A stretch of 64,000 nt of DNA from Nocardia sp. NBC_00508. GTDB taxonomy: Bacteria; Actinomycetota; Actinomycetes; Mycobacteriales; Mycobacteriaceae. Of this stretch, positions 8,864 through 17,664 are shown piece after piece. The DNA lies in contig NZ_CP107852.1 in the NCBI RefSeq assembly GCF_036346875.1, positions 3,844,001 to 3,908,000 on the forward strand. Direction: 5' to 3'. A program made the translations under genes and the position numbers. The notes under the pieces were generated by a model, which searched no databases, had not been told where the DNA came from, and worked only from the letters and a program-made list of their open reading frames with translations. Positions within the stretch are counted from its first letter, which is position 1. Each line of letters starts with the position of its first letter.

Positions 8864-9544
8864 TCAGGCCTTGACGACCTGGGTGCCGCCGGCGAACTTG
8901 TCGTGCCAGCCCTGCTTGTTCGGGTCCTGGGAGATGGTGATCATGATGTAGATCGCCAGGCCGAGCGAGACCAGGCCGCCGATGCACGGAATGATGTTCG
9001 CGGCGACGAACAGGTTGCGCTTCAGCGAGGTGACCGGGTCGATCTTGGCGGCGCCACCCGGGGGAAGCACCTTCAGGCCGAGGATCTTCTTGCCGAGCGT
9101 GGTGCCCTGCGAGGTCTCCAGGCCGACGAAGTAGCCGAGCTGCACCAGGGTCCAGACCAGGCCGAGCCCGATGGTCAGCGCAAGAGAGTCGCTGACCAGG
9201 GCGTACAGGATGAAGTAGGGGATCATCAGGATGATCGCGTCGATGACGCGGGCGCCGATGCGGGTCCCGAGGTCGCCCGGCTGGCCGCCGTAGTTGTTGT
9301 TGAACCCGGGCTGCTGCGGGTACTGACCGTAGGGGTCCTGCCCGTACTGGGGCTGCTGACCGTACTGCGGCTGCTGCTGCCCGTACTGGGGCTGCTGCCC
9401 GTACTGCGGCGGCTGCTGGCCGTACTGCGGCTGCTGACCGTACTGGGGCTGCTGACCGTACTGGTCGCCGCCTTGCGGGTACGGCTGCCCATACGGCTGC
9501 CCGCCCTGCGGATACTGGTTGGGGTCGTACCCACCGCTTGTCAT
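8864..9544 (-). CDS. RDD family membrane protein with QYGQQP repeats
   Basis: A 226-aa protein. The N-terminal about 75 residues are made of YGQP/QYGQQP repeats. The RDD domain follows: LGTRIGARVIDAIILMIPYFILYALV, then a second helix, GTTLGKKILGLKVLP and a third helix near the C-terminus. RDD proteins are small three-helix membrane proteins of mostly unknown or transport-related function. ATG 9544 (MTSGGYDPNQY) has GAGGA about 10 bp upstream; the longer open frame has no ribosome site. It follows gluQ on the same strand with a 46-bp gap, so co-transcription is possible. Confidence 0.88.
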   Translation of the reverse strand: MTSGGYDPNQYPQGGQPYGQPYPQGGDQYGQQPQYGQQPQYGQQPPQYGQQPQYGQQQPQYGQQPQYGQDPYGQYPQQPGFNNNYGGQPGDLGTRIGARVIDAIILMIPYFILYALVSDSLALTIGLGLVWTLVQLGYFVGLETSQGTTLGKKILGLKVLPPGGAAKIDPVTSLKRNLFVAANIIPCIGGLVSLGLAIYIMITISQDPNKQGWHDKFAGGTQVVKA

Positions 9545-9590
9545 AGTTGTTTGTCCTCGTCGATTGATCAGTAGTTGGACGATGCGTACG

Positions 9591-10508
9591 TTACGGACAT
9601 CGGCTGCTTTGCAACAACCCATTCACGTCGAGTATCCACGGTTCGCAGGGCAGTCGCCGGGCGTCGAAATGCGCGAGTAGCTCGGACGACGATGTCGCGG
9701 TGTAGCCGAGCGAAGCGGCGAGCGCCGTGACGACTTCCTCGGGCGTGTTGCCGAGCGCTCGCCGGTCGCTGAGCGTCACCGCCCCATCCCGTTTCGCCAG
9801 CCGCCGCCCCTCCGGGTTGAGCACCAGCGGCACGTGCGCATAGTGCGGCACTGGAAGGCCGAGCAGTGTGGCGAGGTACGCCTGTCGTGGGGTCGACGGC
9901 AGCAGGTCGTCGCCGCGCACCACTTGGTCGACACCCTGTGCCGCGTCGTCCACGACCACCGCGAGGTTGTAGGCCGGGACGCCGTCACCGCGGCGCAGCA
10001 CCACGTCGTCGACCGGGCCGCGGTAGCGGCCGTGCAGATTGTCGTTCACCTCGAACTCGGTGGCCGTCGCGCGCAGGCGCAGCGCGGCGGGGCGGCCCGC
10101 AGCGCGCAGCCGGGCGCGTTCCGACTCGCTCAGTGCGCGACAGGTGCCGGGATAGGCGCCTATCGGGCCGTGCGGCGCTGTCGCTGCCTTCTGGATTTCC
10201 TTTCGGGTGCAATAGCATTCATAGGTGAGACCGGCGGTGGTGAGGCGTTCGATGGCCGCCTCGTAATACGGCAGCTGTTCGGACTGACGCACCACGGGGC
10301 CGTCCCAGTCCACGCCGATAGCGGCGAGGTCGTCCAACTGCCGCCGCTCGGCGCCGAGGCGCACCCGATCCAGGTCATCGATCCTGAGCACGAAGTTCCG
10401 ACCGGTGGAGCGGGCGAAGGCCCAGGCGAGCAGCGCCGTGCGGAGATTGCCCAGGTGCAGGTCCCCGGACGGGCTCGGCGCGTACCGGCCCGCGCCCGGC
10501 TCAGCCAC
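9591..10508 (-). CDS. gluQ: Glutamyl-Q tRNA(Asp) synthetase
   Basis: A 305-aa truncated GluRS paralogue that attaches glutamate to the queuosine base in tRNA(Asp), not to the tRNA 3' end. It has the class I start RYAPSPSGDLHLGN (HIGH-type motif HLGN at 18-21) and a KMSKS-like RLAKRDGAVTLSDRR. The anticodon-binding domain of true GluRS is missing, as expected. A zinc-type cluster, YECYCTRKEIQ with a later CRALS, is present. Its substrate exists only if queuosine is made, which fits tgt and yhhQ 3-5 kb away. It starts 56 bp after the DUF309 gene on the same strand. Confidence 0.92.
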   Translation of the reverse strand: MAEPGAGRYAPSPSGDLHLGNLRTALLAWAFARSTGRNFVLRIDDLDRVRLGAERRQLDDLAAIGVDWDGPVVRQSEQLPYYEAAIERLTTAGLTYECYCTRKEIQKAATAPHGPIGAYPGTCRALSESERARLRAAGRPAALRLRATATEFEVNDNLHGRYRGPVDDVVLRRGDGVPAYNLAVVVDDAAQGVDQVVRGDDLLPSTPRQAYLATLLGLPVPHYAHVPLVLNPEGRRLAKRDGAVTLSDRRALGNTPEEVVTALAASLGYTATSSSELLAHFDARRLPCEPWILDVNGLLQSSRCP

Positions 10509-10564
10509 GGGCTCGGCTGGTGAACGAGGAGATGCGCACTCCTGCCATGGTAGGAGCGAGGCGA

Positions 10565-11056
10565 TCAGCCGCGCAGACGCGGCCTCAGGTCGGCCTCCGA
10601 CAGTTCTTCGCCCGTCTCCAGTGCGGCGAGCAGAGATTCCGCGTGGGCGACCAGTCCGGCGCGGTCGATACCATAGGGCACTTTATCTTTCTCCGGGTGA
10701 TAGGCGGTCAGCCGGGACACCGCGCGGGCCAGGAGTGTACGCGCCCCTTTGGGATTTCCTCGCTGTATGTGGGTGAGACCGACAGCGAACTGTGCGAGCG
10801 CCTGCCACAGCATCCGCTCGGCGAACGGACCGTTCTTCCATGCGGCCTCTAAAACCTCATGTGCATTGAAAGCTAGTCCTTTGTCCAGCAGTTGCTGGGC
10901 GAAGGTCAAGGTTTGCTGGGGTGGCAGATCGAGATCATCCGGAATTCGGGCAACTCCGGTGCTGCCCGGCGGCAGTGGACGCCCGAGGCGATCGCGCGGA
11001 CGGGCACTACGGGCGCGACCTGCATCGTCGCGATCGCGTTCGACCATAGGTTCCAT
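10565..11056 (-). CDS. DUF309 domain protein
   Basis: About 163 aa from ATG 11056 (alternative ATG 11047). The DUF309 core is visible at residues about 50-110: FNAHEVLEAAWKNGP, then ERMLWQALAQFAVGLTHIQRGNPKGARTLLARA. The first about 35 residues are charged and probably disordered (MEPMVERDRDDAGRARSARP). DUF309 is a small helical family with a conserved HE motif; no reaction is established. It is the first gene of a probable unit with gluQ. Confidence 0.82.
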   Translation of the reverse strand: MEPMVERDRDDAGRARSARPRDRLGRPLPPGSTGVARIPDDLDLPPQQTLTFAQQLLDKGLAFNAHEVLEAAWKNGPFAERMLWQALAQFAVGLTHIQRGNPKGARTLLARAVSRLTAYHPEKDKVPYGIDRAGLVAHAESLLAALETGEELSEADLRPRLRG

Positions 11057-11470
11057 GATGCACGGCTGCGGCGACGTGGTCGACGCGGGCCGTGGCCGTC
11101 GGAGAATTGTCGACCGATAACAGAGCAATCACATCCGCTAAAAAGATTGTGGTACGCCAGTGCGAAGAATGGATCACATCGGCTGGCAATGTTTCCGCAA
11201 CTCCCTTCCTTCACAAACATGTGCGGCTCCGCTGATTGAATAGGCAAGAGACGAGCAAACTTTCGATGGACCTGCTAGTGTTACCGCGCGGGGACAAGCC
11301 CCGCGCGAGGTTAATTTCCTCTCGAACTCGATGTGCGATATCAACGCACCGAGAAAGTGCGCGCTGGCAAGTGGCGCACTGCGGGATTCGGCTATCCAGC
11401 CGGGTGCCGAGGCTAGTCGGAACGATGTCAGGAGAAATCTCGCTCTCGACGCAGCAAAGGAGCTAGTGCC
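11057..11470. other. Intergenic region with a strong hairpin
   Basis: No gene is supported in this 414-bp divergent space. It holds a perfect hairpin at 11285-11307 (stem CGCGCGGGG, 5-base loop ACAAG). This may be an attenuator or leader structure for the DUF397 gene about 165 bp further on. A ribosome site AAAGGAG lies at 11457-11463. Confidence 0.5.
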
Positions 11471-11680
11471 GTGAAAGTTGATTGGGCGGGCGCTGTGTGG
11501 CGCAAGAGCACATACAGTGGTCCGGATGGGAACTGCGTGGAAGTCGCTTTTCTGGGGGACGGCAACGTAGCGGTTCGTGACACCAAGGACAACGGACGTG
11601 GCCCCGTCTTGGCCTTCGTACCGGGCGAGTGGGATGCGTTCCTAGCGGGGGTCTCGGCGGGCGAGTTCCGGCGAGGATGA
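11471..11680 (+). CDS. DUF397 small protein
   Basis: A 69-aa protein with the DUF397 signature: WRKSTYSGPDGNCVEVAF, then NVAVRDTKDNGRGPVLAFVPGEWDAFLAGV. GTG 11471 has an AAAGGAG ribosome site at ideal spacing. In Streptomyces and Nocardia these genes usually sit beside an XRE-type regulator gene and the pair acts in development or secondary metabolism. Here no XRE gene is adjacent. The closest XRE-TPR gene is about 9 kb away at 20400-21776. The gene is therefore an orphan copy. A terminator follows at 11714. Confidence 0.9.
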   Translation: MKVDWAGAVWRKSTYSGPDGNCVEVAFLGDGNVAVRDTKDNGRGPVLAFVPGEWDAFLAGVSAGEFRRG

Positions 11681-11713
11681 ACCGCACGGGAGCCGCCTGA
11701 GCCAGGCAAAGCG

Positions 11714-11750
11714 GGCCCCGGGTCGCGTGGACTCGGGGCCTTCGCGGTTT
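11714..11750. terminator. Terminator after DUF397
   Basis: A stem GGCCCCGGGT/ACTCGGGGCC (one G-U pair) has a 7-base loop and is followed by TTCGCGGTTTTCC. It lies between the DUF397 gene and the convergent qcrB. Confidence 0.7.
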
Positions 11751-11788
11751 TCCGACAGTTTTGGACAGCTTCCTATGCTGTCGAATCG

Positions 11789-13438
11789 TCAATGGGCGGA
11801 ACCGTTTCCGCTGCCGTTCGCCCGCTCCTGGACCTTGCGCAGCACGGCGAGCTGCTTGCGTTCCTCTTCGTGCTCGCTCTCGAAGTGCTGCTCGCTCTCG
11901 CGGCGCGGGTCCGCGCGCAGGAAGCTGCCGGTGCCCGGCTTGCCCGCCGCTCCCAGCTTGCTCATCTTCTTCGGGACCGGTGCGCCCTGGTACTCCAGCG
12001 GAATCGGGTGACCGTGCTCGTCCACCGGTCCGAGCGGCTGATGGATCTCGATGTACTCGCCGTGCGGCAAGCGCTTGATCACACCGGTTTCCACGCCGTG
12101 CTCCAGCACCGCGCGGTCGCCGCGCTGCAGGCCGAGGCAGACACGGTAGGCGATGAAGTAGGCCAACGGCGGCGCGAGCAGAAGCCCGATCCGGCCCACC
12201 CAGGTCGTTGCGTTCAGCGAGATGTCGAACTTGTAGGCGATGATGTCGTTGACGCAGGACAGGGTCAAGACCACGTAGAATGCGATCGCCATCGCGCCGA
12301 TCGCCGTGCGGACCGGAACGTCACGCGGGCGCTGCAGCAGGTTGTGGTGTGCGGCCGTGTCGCCGGTGAGCCGCTTCTCGATCCACGGATAGGCGATGAG
12401 CAGGGCGAACACTACCGTCATGATCACCGCCACCCAGAACACCGCGGGCACGGTGTAGTTACCGATATACAGCTCCCACGGCGGCATCAACCGGGCCATG
12501 CCGTCGGTCCACATCATGTAGAAGTCCGGCTGCGAACCCGCCGACACCTGTGACGGGTTGTAGGGGCCGAGATTCCAGATCGGGTTGATCTGCAACAACC
12601 CACCCATGATGCCCACGATGCCGAGGGTGAAGGCGAAGAACGCGCCCTGATCAGCGGCGAACACCGGCACGATCCGCGCGCCGACCACGTTGTGCTCGGT
12701 GCGGCCCGGTCCGGGGAACTGGGTGTGCTTCTGGTACCACACCAACGCGATATGTGCCGCGATCAGCGCCAGGATGATGCCAGGGAACAGCAGCACGTGC
12801 GCGATGTACAGGCGCGGGATGATGATGTCGCCGGGGAAGTCGCCGCCGAACATCAGCCAGTGCATCCAGGTGCCGATGATCGGGATGGACATCGTGATCC
12901 CCGAGAACGCTGCCCGCAGGCCGGTGCCCGAGAGCAGGTCATCGGGCAGCGAGTAGCCGAAGAACCCTTCGAACATCGCCAGGATCAGCAGCAGCGAACC
13001 CATCACCCAGTTCGCCTCCCGCGGCTTGCGGAACGCGCCGGTGAAGAAGATCCGGAACAAGTGCACGATGATCGACGCGGCGAACAGCAACGCCGCCCAG
13101 TGGTGCACCTGGCGGACGAACAGACCGCCGCGCACCTCGAAGGAGATGTCCAGCGCGGTCTCATACGCCCGCGACATCGTCACACCGCGTAGCGGCTGGT
13201 AGGAGCCGTTGTAGACGACCTCCGCCATGGAGGGGTCGAAGAACAAGGTCAGGTATACGCCCGACAGCAGCAGGATGATGAAGCTGTAGAGCGCGATCTC
13301 GCCGAGCAGGAACGACCAGTGGGTCGGGAAGACCTTGTTGATCGACCGCTTCATGAACGCCGCGGCACGATACCGCTCGTCCGCCTCATGGGCTTGCTTA
13401 GCGCTTGTGCGAGCTAGATCTATCGCCATGGCCGACAC
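11789..13438 (-). CDS. qcrB: Cytochrome bc1 complex cytochrome b subunit, orphan copy
   Basis: A 549-aa membrane protein of the respiratory menaquinol-cytochrome c reductase. It carries the four expected haem ligands: His112 and His126 (RQVHHWAALL...VHLFRI), and His214 and His229 (IAHVLLFPG...AAHIALVW). The quinol-site motif is PPWE, and there is a cytoplasmic C-terminal extension typical of actinobacteria (GPVDEHGHPIPLEYQGAP...). The usual qcrC and qcrA partners and ctaE are absent on both sides; its neighbours are DUF397 and an acyltransferase. It is therefore probably a second copy, or a relocated one, that must assemble with subunits encoded elsewhere. The start is ATG 13438 or 13429. Confidence 0.93.
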   Translation of the reverse strand: MSAMAIDLARTSAKQAHEADERYRAAAFMKRSINKVFPTHWSFLLGEIALYSFIILLLSGVYLTLFFDPSMAEVVYNGSYQPLRGVTMSRAYETALDISFEVRGGLFVRQVHHWAALLFAASIIVHLFRIFFTGAFRKPREANWVMGSLLLILAMFEGFFGYSLPDDLLSGTGLRAAFSGITMSIPIIGTWMHWLMFGGDFPGDIIIPRLYIAHVLLFPGIILALIAAHIALVWYQKHTQFPGPGRTEHNVVGARIVPVFAADQGAFFAFTLGIVGIMGGLLQINPIWNLGPYNPSQVSAGSQPDFYMMWTDGMARLMPPWELYIGNYTVPAVFWVAVIMTVVFALLIAYPWIEKRLTGDTAAHHNLLQRPRDVPVRTAIGAMAIAFYVVLTLSCVNDIIAYKFDISLNATTWVGRIGLLLAPPLAYFIAYRVCLGLQRGDRAVLEHGVETGVIKRLPHGEYIEIHQPLGPVDEHGHPIPLEYQGAPVPKKMSKLGAAGKPGTGSFLRADPRRESEQHFESEHEEERKQLAVLRKVQERANGSGNGSAH

Positions 13439-13606
13439 CCCGCCCTGGGTGAGAGTGGTATCCGTTCCTACTACAGACGGTAGCAGAGCTTGGCCGCGGA
13501 ATCGATGGGGATTTTCCGGCCCATTTGTGGAACAAGATCATTCACATTTCTCGGGCTCGCCGGGAGTGGTCGAATCCGAGTCGATATCGTTCAACTGGTG
13601 AGCGCG

Positions 13607-15250
13607 ATGGCACCGCAGGACGCGACGATGTACTGGTTGTCCAAACGCACGCGCAACGATCTGTTTCTGCTGAATTGCTTCGCGGATTCTGGACGGTCGA
13701 CCGAAGAACTGCGCGCCGCCATCGCCGAACGTAGCGAACGGATTGCCGACCTCCGGGTCCGGCTGCGCGAACTGCCCGCGGACATCGATTACCCGTCCTG
13801 GACGCCCTGCGAATTCGCCACCGAGCAATTCATCGAACATCAACTGCCGGAGCCTAGTTGGACGCACCTGCTGGATGCGCTCGGCAACGTGCTCGGCACC
13901 GCGGTCGACGCCGCCGCGCGCCCGTGGCGATTGCATGTGTTCCGCGGGATCGTCGACGCACCAGGGGCAGGGAATGGGGCCGCCCTGGTGGCCGTGCTGC
14001 AGATGTCGCATGCGCTTGCCGATGGACGGCGGGCCTCGGCGATCGCGCGGGCGCTGTTCAGCGGGTCCGTGGTGGACGAGGGTGTCCCCTCCGGGGACAG
14101 TCGGCGATCGGGATCGGTGGTGCGGGGAAGCAATGCCGGGGTCGATGGTGGGCAGGCTGGGGACGTGAGTGCGATCGCGAGTGGCGGACGTGGCGCACCT
14201 GCGAAGCGAAGGCCAGCCGCAGGCGACCACGTGGCCGCTGTCGATGGTGGTGCGACCAGGTCGACGGGAGGGGTGAACTCGGGGGCATCCACGCGGTCGT
14301 CCAACCTGTTCACTCGAGGGCGGCAGACCGGCTCGGCGCTGGCCGGTGCACTGGGAATCCGTTCCGCGGTGTCGGGACGGGGGCGCGAGATATCCGCTGG
14401 GCTGCTGTTCGATTCGGCGCTGGGATTGCTGCGCTTGCCGGTCGGGCTGGCCTCGACCGCGGTGCGGGGTTACCAAGCCTTTCAGGCGCAGCGGCAATTG
14501 GCACAGTTGACCGAGGCAGGCCAATTGCCGCCACCCGGGCCGGGTTTTCCGCCCACCCTGGTGAATCGCTCTGTGGCCGAAGGAATATCGCGACATGACG
14601 TTCGGATGCTCGTGTTCCCGGCCGAAGACCTGCGGGTACCTGATCGCACCGTCACCGTTGTGGTCCTGACAGCAGTGTCGGTGGCGCTCGCTCGCTATCT
14701 GGCCAACCGGGGCGAACCTGTGCAGCGCCTCGGCGCGCAGGTGCCGATGGCCTTGCCGGAGCCGCCCACCGGGGATGACACCCGCCCACGCAACAACTAC
14801 CGCAGTCTCGGCGTCGACCTGTTCGCCGACGAGCCGGACCTGCGCCTGCGCGCCGACAAGATCGCCGCCGAGCTCGCCGAGCGACGCCTGCGCGCCAAGC
14901 ATCCGCTCTTGTCCGCGCAGGACCGGGTCACCGCGACCGTCCCCGCCCCGTTGCTGCGCCGCGACGTCGACCACTATCCCCTCGACGCGGTCCCCGACTC
15001 GATCGCGGGCCACACGGTCGTCTCCAGCGTCGACCGTGGCCCCGCCGACCTCGTCTTCGGCGGCGGCCCCGTACGGTTCACCGCCGGTTTCCCTGCGCTC
15101 GGCTCCGTCATGCACCTCACCCATGGCGTGCACGGCCTCGGCGCCGCGGTCACTGTCTCCCTGCACGCGGACTCTGCGGTCGTGCCTGACGTCGATGCCT
15201 ACGCGGGCCTGCTCCGCGTCGCCATGAAAGAAGTCACCGACGCGCTGTGA
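13607..15250 (+). CDS. WS/DGAT-like acyltransferase with low-complexity insert
   Basis: About 547 aa from ATG 13607 (GTG 13598 is an alternative). The start MAPQDATMYWLSKRTRNDLFLLNCF and a C-terminal half of the DUF1298 type match wax ester synthase/diacylglycerol acyltransferases, which make storage lipids from acyl-CoA. The catalytic motif reads SHALADG (residues 134-140): the catalytic His and the DG are kept, but the first His of HHxxxDG is Ser. A Gly/Ser/Ala-rich insert of about 75 residues (160-236) lies just after the motif and makes the protein longer than the usual about 460 aa. It is divergent from qcrB. Activity may be altered; family membership is likely. Confidence 0.75.
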   Translation: MAPQDATMYWLSKRTRNDLFLLNCFADSGRSTEELRAAIAERSERIADLRVRLRELPADIDYPSWTPCEFATEQFIEHQLPEPSWTHLLDALGNVLGTAVDAAARPWRLHVFRGIVDAPGAGNGAALVAVLQMSHALADGRRASAIARALFSGSVVDEGVPSGDSRRSGSVVRGSNAGVDGGQAGDVSAIASGGRGAPAKRRPAAGDHVAAVDGGATRSTGGVNSGASTRSSNLFTRGRQTGSALAGALGIRSAVSGRGREISAGLLFDSALGLLRLPVGLASTAVRGYQAFQAQRQLAQLTEAGQLPPPGPGFPPTLVNRSVAEGISRHDVRMLVFPAEDLRVPDRTVTVVVLTAVSVALARYLANRGEPVQRLGAQVPMALPEPPTGDDTRPRNNYRSLGVDLFADEPDLRLRADKIAAELAERRLRAKHPLLSAQDRVTATVPAPLLRRDVDHYPLDAVPDSIAGHTVVSSVDRGPADLVFGGGPVRFTAGFPALGSVMHLTHGVHGLGAAVTVSLHADSAVVPDVDAYAGLLRVAMKEVTDAL

Positions 15251-15319
15251 ACCCCTCGGCACACCAGATTCCGCCCCGGGTCATGATCCGGGGCGACAAG
15301 CCGATCCAGGCCCGCGGGA

Positions 15320-15958
15320 TCAAGCTCGGACGAGGGCCGGTGGGGGTGTGGCCTGCGCGAGTTCGCTGGAGACCTTGATCTCGAGTTCGATCCGCGTCGC
15401 GCTGATCACGGAGCGTTCTTCCTCCACGGTGTTCTCGATCGCTCGCGACCACAGCGCTTGGATTTCCGAGATCTCCTCGCCGGTGGCCTCGCCGTCGAGT
15501 TCGATCCCACGCCGCTGCAGGGTGATGTTCAGCGCCGCGGTGAGCGTGCGCATCAGATCCGCACAGCGATTGGGGAGCTTGCGGTGCGCCACGACGCGCA
15601 GGCTGCTGACGAATCCCAGTGACCCGGCGATGGTTCGGCGAAGTTCCTCACCCACCCGGTCCAGCTCGTCGTCGGTCCAGCGGTCGCACTGCATCAACTG
15701 CTGACGGACCTCGCTGGATATCGCCAGCACGGAAGAGACCGCGTTCAGCACGGATTCCCGCCGCCACTTGTCGTGTTCACGGCGTTCCGCCGCCGTGTTC
15801 GTCAGCTCCACATTGCGCTGCGCGGCATCGAGTGTGACCCGGTTCCGCTCGTCCGCGGCGGTGACCGCCGCACGATTCGTGCGGTTGCCGACCAGCACGC
15901 CGACCAATGCCGCAATGGCGACGATGAGGGAACCGAGGAGTGGAAGCCACTGAGTCAC
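15320..15958 (-). CDS. Membrane-anchored coiled-coil protein, function unknown
   Basis: A 212-aa protein. One N-terminal transmembrane segment (LPLLGSLIVAIAALVGVLVGN, residues 5-25) is followed by a long, charged, helical region (NRAAVTAADERNRVTLDAAQ..., TAAERREHDKWRRESVLNAV) likely to form a coiled coil. The remainder is soluble and helical. This single-helix-plus-coil layout recurs in small actinobacterial proteins without assigned function. I do not recognise a family. It is convergent with the acyltransferase gene and 84 bp from the hydrolase stop. Confidence 0.7.
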   Translation of the reverse strand: MTQWLPLLGSLIVAIAALVGVLVGNRTNRAAVTAADERNRVTLDAAQRNVELTNTAAERREHDKWRRESVLNAVSSVLAISSEVRQQLMQCDRWTDDELDRVGEELRRTIAGSLGFVSSLRVVAHRKLPNRCADLMRTLTAALNITLQRRGIELDGEATGEEISEIQALWSRAIENTVEEERSVISATRIELEIKVSSELAQATPPPALVRA

Positions 15959-16042
15959 GGGGAGATCATCGCATCGTAATCGCCACTCGCACAGTCGCGA
16001 TCACCCGACGGTCAGCTCGAGTGTGCTGGACGACCAGGAGCC

Positions 16043-16933
16043 TCACGCAGCTTTCGGCGCAAGGTGTTCGGTCAGGAAGGCAATCTGATCGGCGACGACG
16101 TGCTCCACGATCGGCGGGTGGTAGACGGTGAAGTGATCGGCGTCGTAGTGCTCCAGGACGGCTTGGGGTGCGGCGGCCGCGGCCTTCTCCAGGACCGTGG
16201 GAGCGATGAGGTTCTCTCGGTCGCAGGCACACAACAGCAGCGGGCAGCGCACGCTCGACGCTCGAGCCGCGGCGTTGTAGAACAGCATGCCCAGCCCTGA
16301 GCTTGCGGTGACGCGGTTATCGAACTCGTACCCGGGCGGGGTGACCGATTGCCAACCCTCGAGGGCGCCGGCTTGGTTGACGAAAGCCAGTTCGTCCGGA
16401 CGGCCGACCAGCGGCACATACCGCCGGGGCAGGCCCAAGACCGAGCGCAGCAGATCAGAGATTATCGGCCTGGTGAACCGGAGAAGATGGCGCACTCCCG
16501 CCCGGGCGACGACCGCACGGCCACTCAGTACCGGGCACTGCACCACAGCCGCGCTGATCTCGGGATGGCGAGCCGCCGCGGCGATCACGTGGCTTGCCCC
16601 GAAGGAGGTGCCCCAGAGTGCGACCCGTCCGGAGTCGAGTTCGGGACGTGAGCGGACGAACGTGAGCGCGGCGTCGACGTCGGTGGCATAGCGGCGCGTG
16701 CTCATCAACTGACGCGGCAGGCCACCAGATTCGCCGAGGTGGCGGAAGTCGAAGGCCACCACGGCCAAACCTGCTTCGGAGAACCATTTCTCGTATTGAG
16801 CGAGCATCATCTCGTGGGTCGCGCCGCCGCCGTGCACGAGCACGACCACCGGGTGCGGACCCGGGCCGGTCGGCAGGGTCAGCCATGCCGCGCACTCGTC
16901 GCCGCCGGAAGGAAAGCTGGTCCGGATAGTCAT
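16043..16933 (-). CDS. Alpha/beta hydrolase
   Basis: A 296-aa serine hydrolase. The fold order is clear: PHPVVVLVHGGGATH (oxyanion loop HGGG, about residues 34-37), AVVAFDFRHLGES, nucleophile elbow ALWGTSFGASH (Ser in G-T-S-F-G), and a late DADHFTVYHPP carrying the catalytic His. The substrate is unknown. It is divergent from a TetR gene with two palindromic boxes in between, so it is probably that regulator's target, as for many inducible esterases and lactonases. Confidence 0.88.
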   Translation of the reverse strand: MTIRTSFPSGGDECAAWLTLPTGPGPHPVVVLVHGGGATHEMMLAQYEKWFSEAGLAVVAFDFRHLGESGGLPRQLMSTRRYATDVDAALTFVRSRPELDSGRVALWGTSFGASHVIAAAARHPEISAAVVQCPVLSGRAVVARAGVRHLLRFTRPIISDLLRSVLGLPRRYVPLVGRPDELAFVNQAGALEGWQSVTPPGYEFDNRVTASSGLGMLFYNAAARASSVRCPLLLCACDRENLIAPTVLEKAAAAAPQAVLEHYDADHFTVYHPPIVEHVVADQIAFLTEHLAPKAA

Positions 16934-16948
16934 GACACCTCGATTTAG

Positions 16949-16993
16949 GTACGTTGTACGTGAACGAACAAGAGTTAATCACGTACGACGTAC
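16949..16993. promoter_or_regulatory. Two TetR operator boxes between divergent genes
   Basis: GTACGTTGTAC (16949-16959) and GTACGACGTAC (16983-16993) are 34 bp apart. Each is nearly or exactly palindromic, and the two form a larger inverted repeat with their flanks. The pair lies within 16-60 bp of the divergent hydrolase start and within 18 bp of the TetR start. A TetR dimer bound here would block both promoters. Confidence 0.7.
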
Positions 16994-17010
16994 TTAAACA
17001 AGGGGGGTTC

Positions 17011-17643
17011 ATGCCCGCGCCCAAGAAGTTCACGACCGAGCAGCTCCAGGCCGCCGCACTTGCCCTGGTCGATGAGCAGGGGCTGGCCGGATTGACCATG
17101 CGCAGCCTCGCCTCGGCCCTCGGCACCGGCCCCATGACGATCTACAACTACGTCAACGGGCGCGAGGGCCTCGAGCAACTGGTCACCGGGGCAGTGGCGG
17201 CCCAGGCGCGCTGGACAACCGAATCATCCGGCGACTGGACCGATGAGGTCTTCGCGGTGGCGGAGGGTATGTGGCGCGCTATTCGTGCCCACCCGCACGT
17301 CATCCCGCTGATCCTCACGCGCCGCAGCCTGGATCAGCCCACACTGGCCACGGCCGAAGCGCTGCTCCGGGCCCTTGCCCGCAGCGGCAGATCCGGCGCC
17401 GAACTGCTGGTCGCGTTCCGTGCGGTGTCCGGGTTCATCACCGGATTCGCGCAAGGCGAACTGGCCGGCCCGCTGTCCGTGGCTCGCGGGCAAGACCCTG
17501 CGGCCATCGCCGAACGTATCGTCTCGCTGCCACCTGAAAACTTCGCAAAGATGATCGAGATCGCCAACGCCGCCATGGATAGCGACCCGGAGGACGAGTT
17601 CCGCGCCGGCCTGCGCATCATCGTGACAGGGCTGAAAGCCTGA
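17011..17643 (+). CDS. TetR family regulator (TetR_C_1-like)
   Basis: A 210-aa regulator beginning MPAPKKFTTEQLQAAALALVDEQGLAGLTMRSLASALGTGPMTIYNYV, the helix-turn-helix of the TetR subclass with a TetR-type C-terminal domain. ATG 17011 has AAGGGGGG upstream; the longer frame would begin inside the operator boxes. It probably represses itself and the divergent hydrolase. The effector is unknown. Confidence 0.88.
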   Translation: MPAPKKFTTEQLQAAALALVDEQGLAGLTMRSLASALGTGPMTIYNYVNGREGLEQLVTGAVAAQARWTTESSGDWTDEVFAVAEGMWRAIRAHPHVIPLILTRRSLDQPTLATAEALLRALARSGRSGAELLVAFRAVSGFITGFAQGELAGPLSVARGQDPAAIAERIVSLPPENFAKMIEIANAAMDSDPEDEFRAGLRIIVTGLKA

Positions 17644-17664
17644 CGAATGCCCCGCAAGGCTTGA

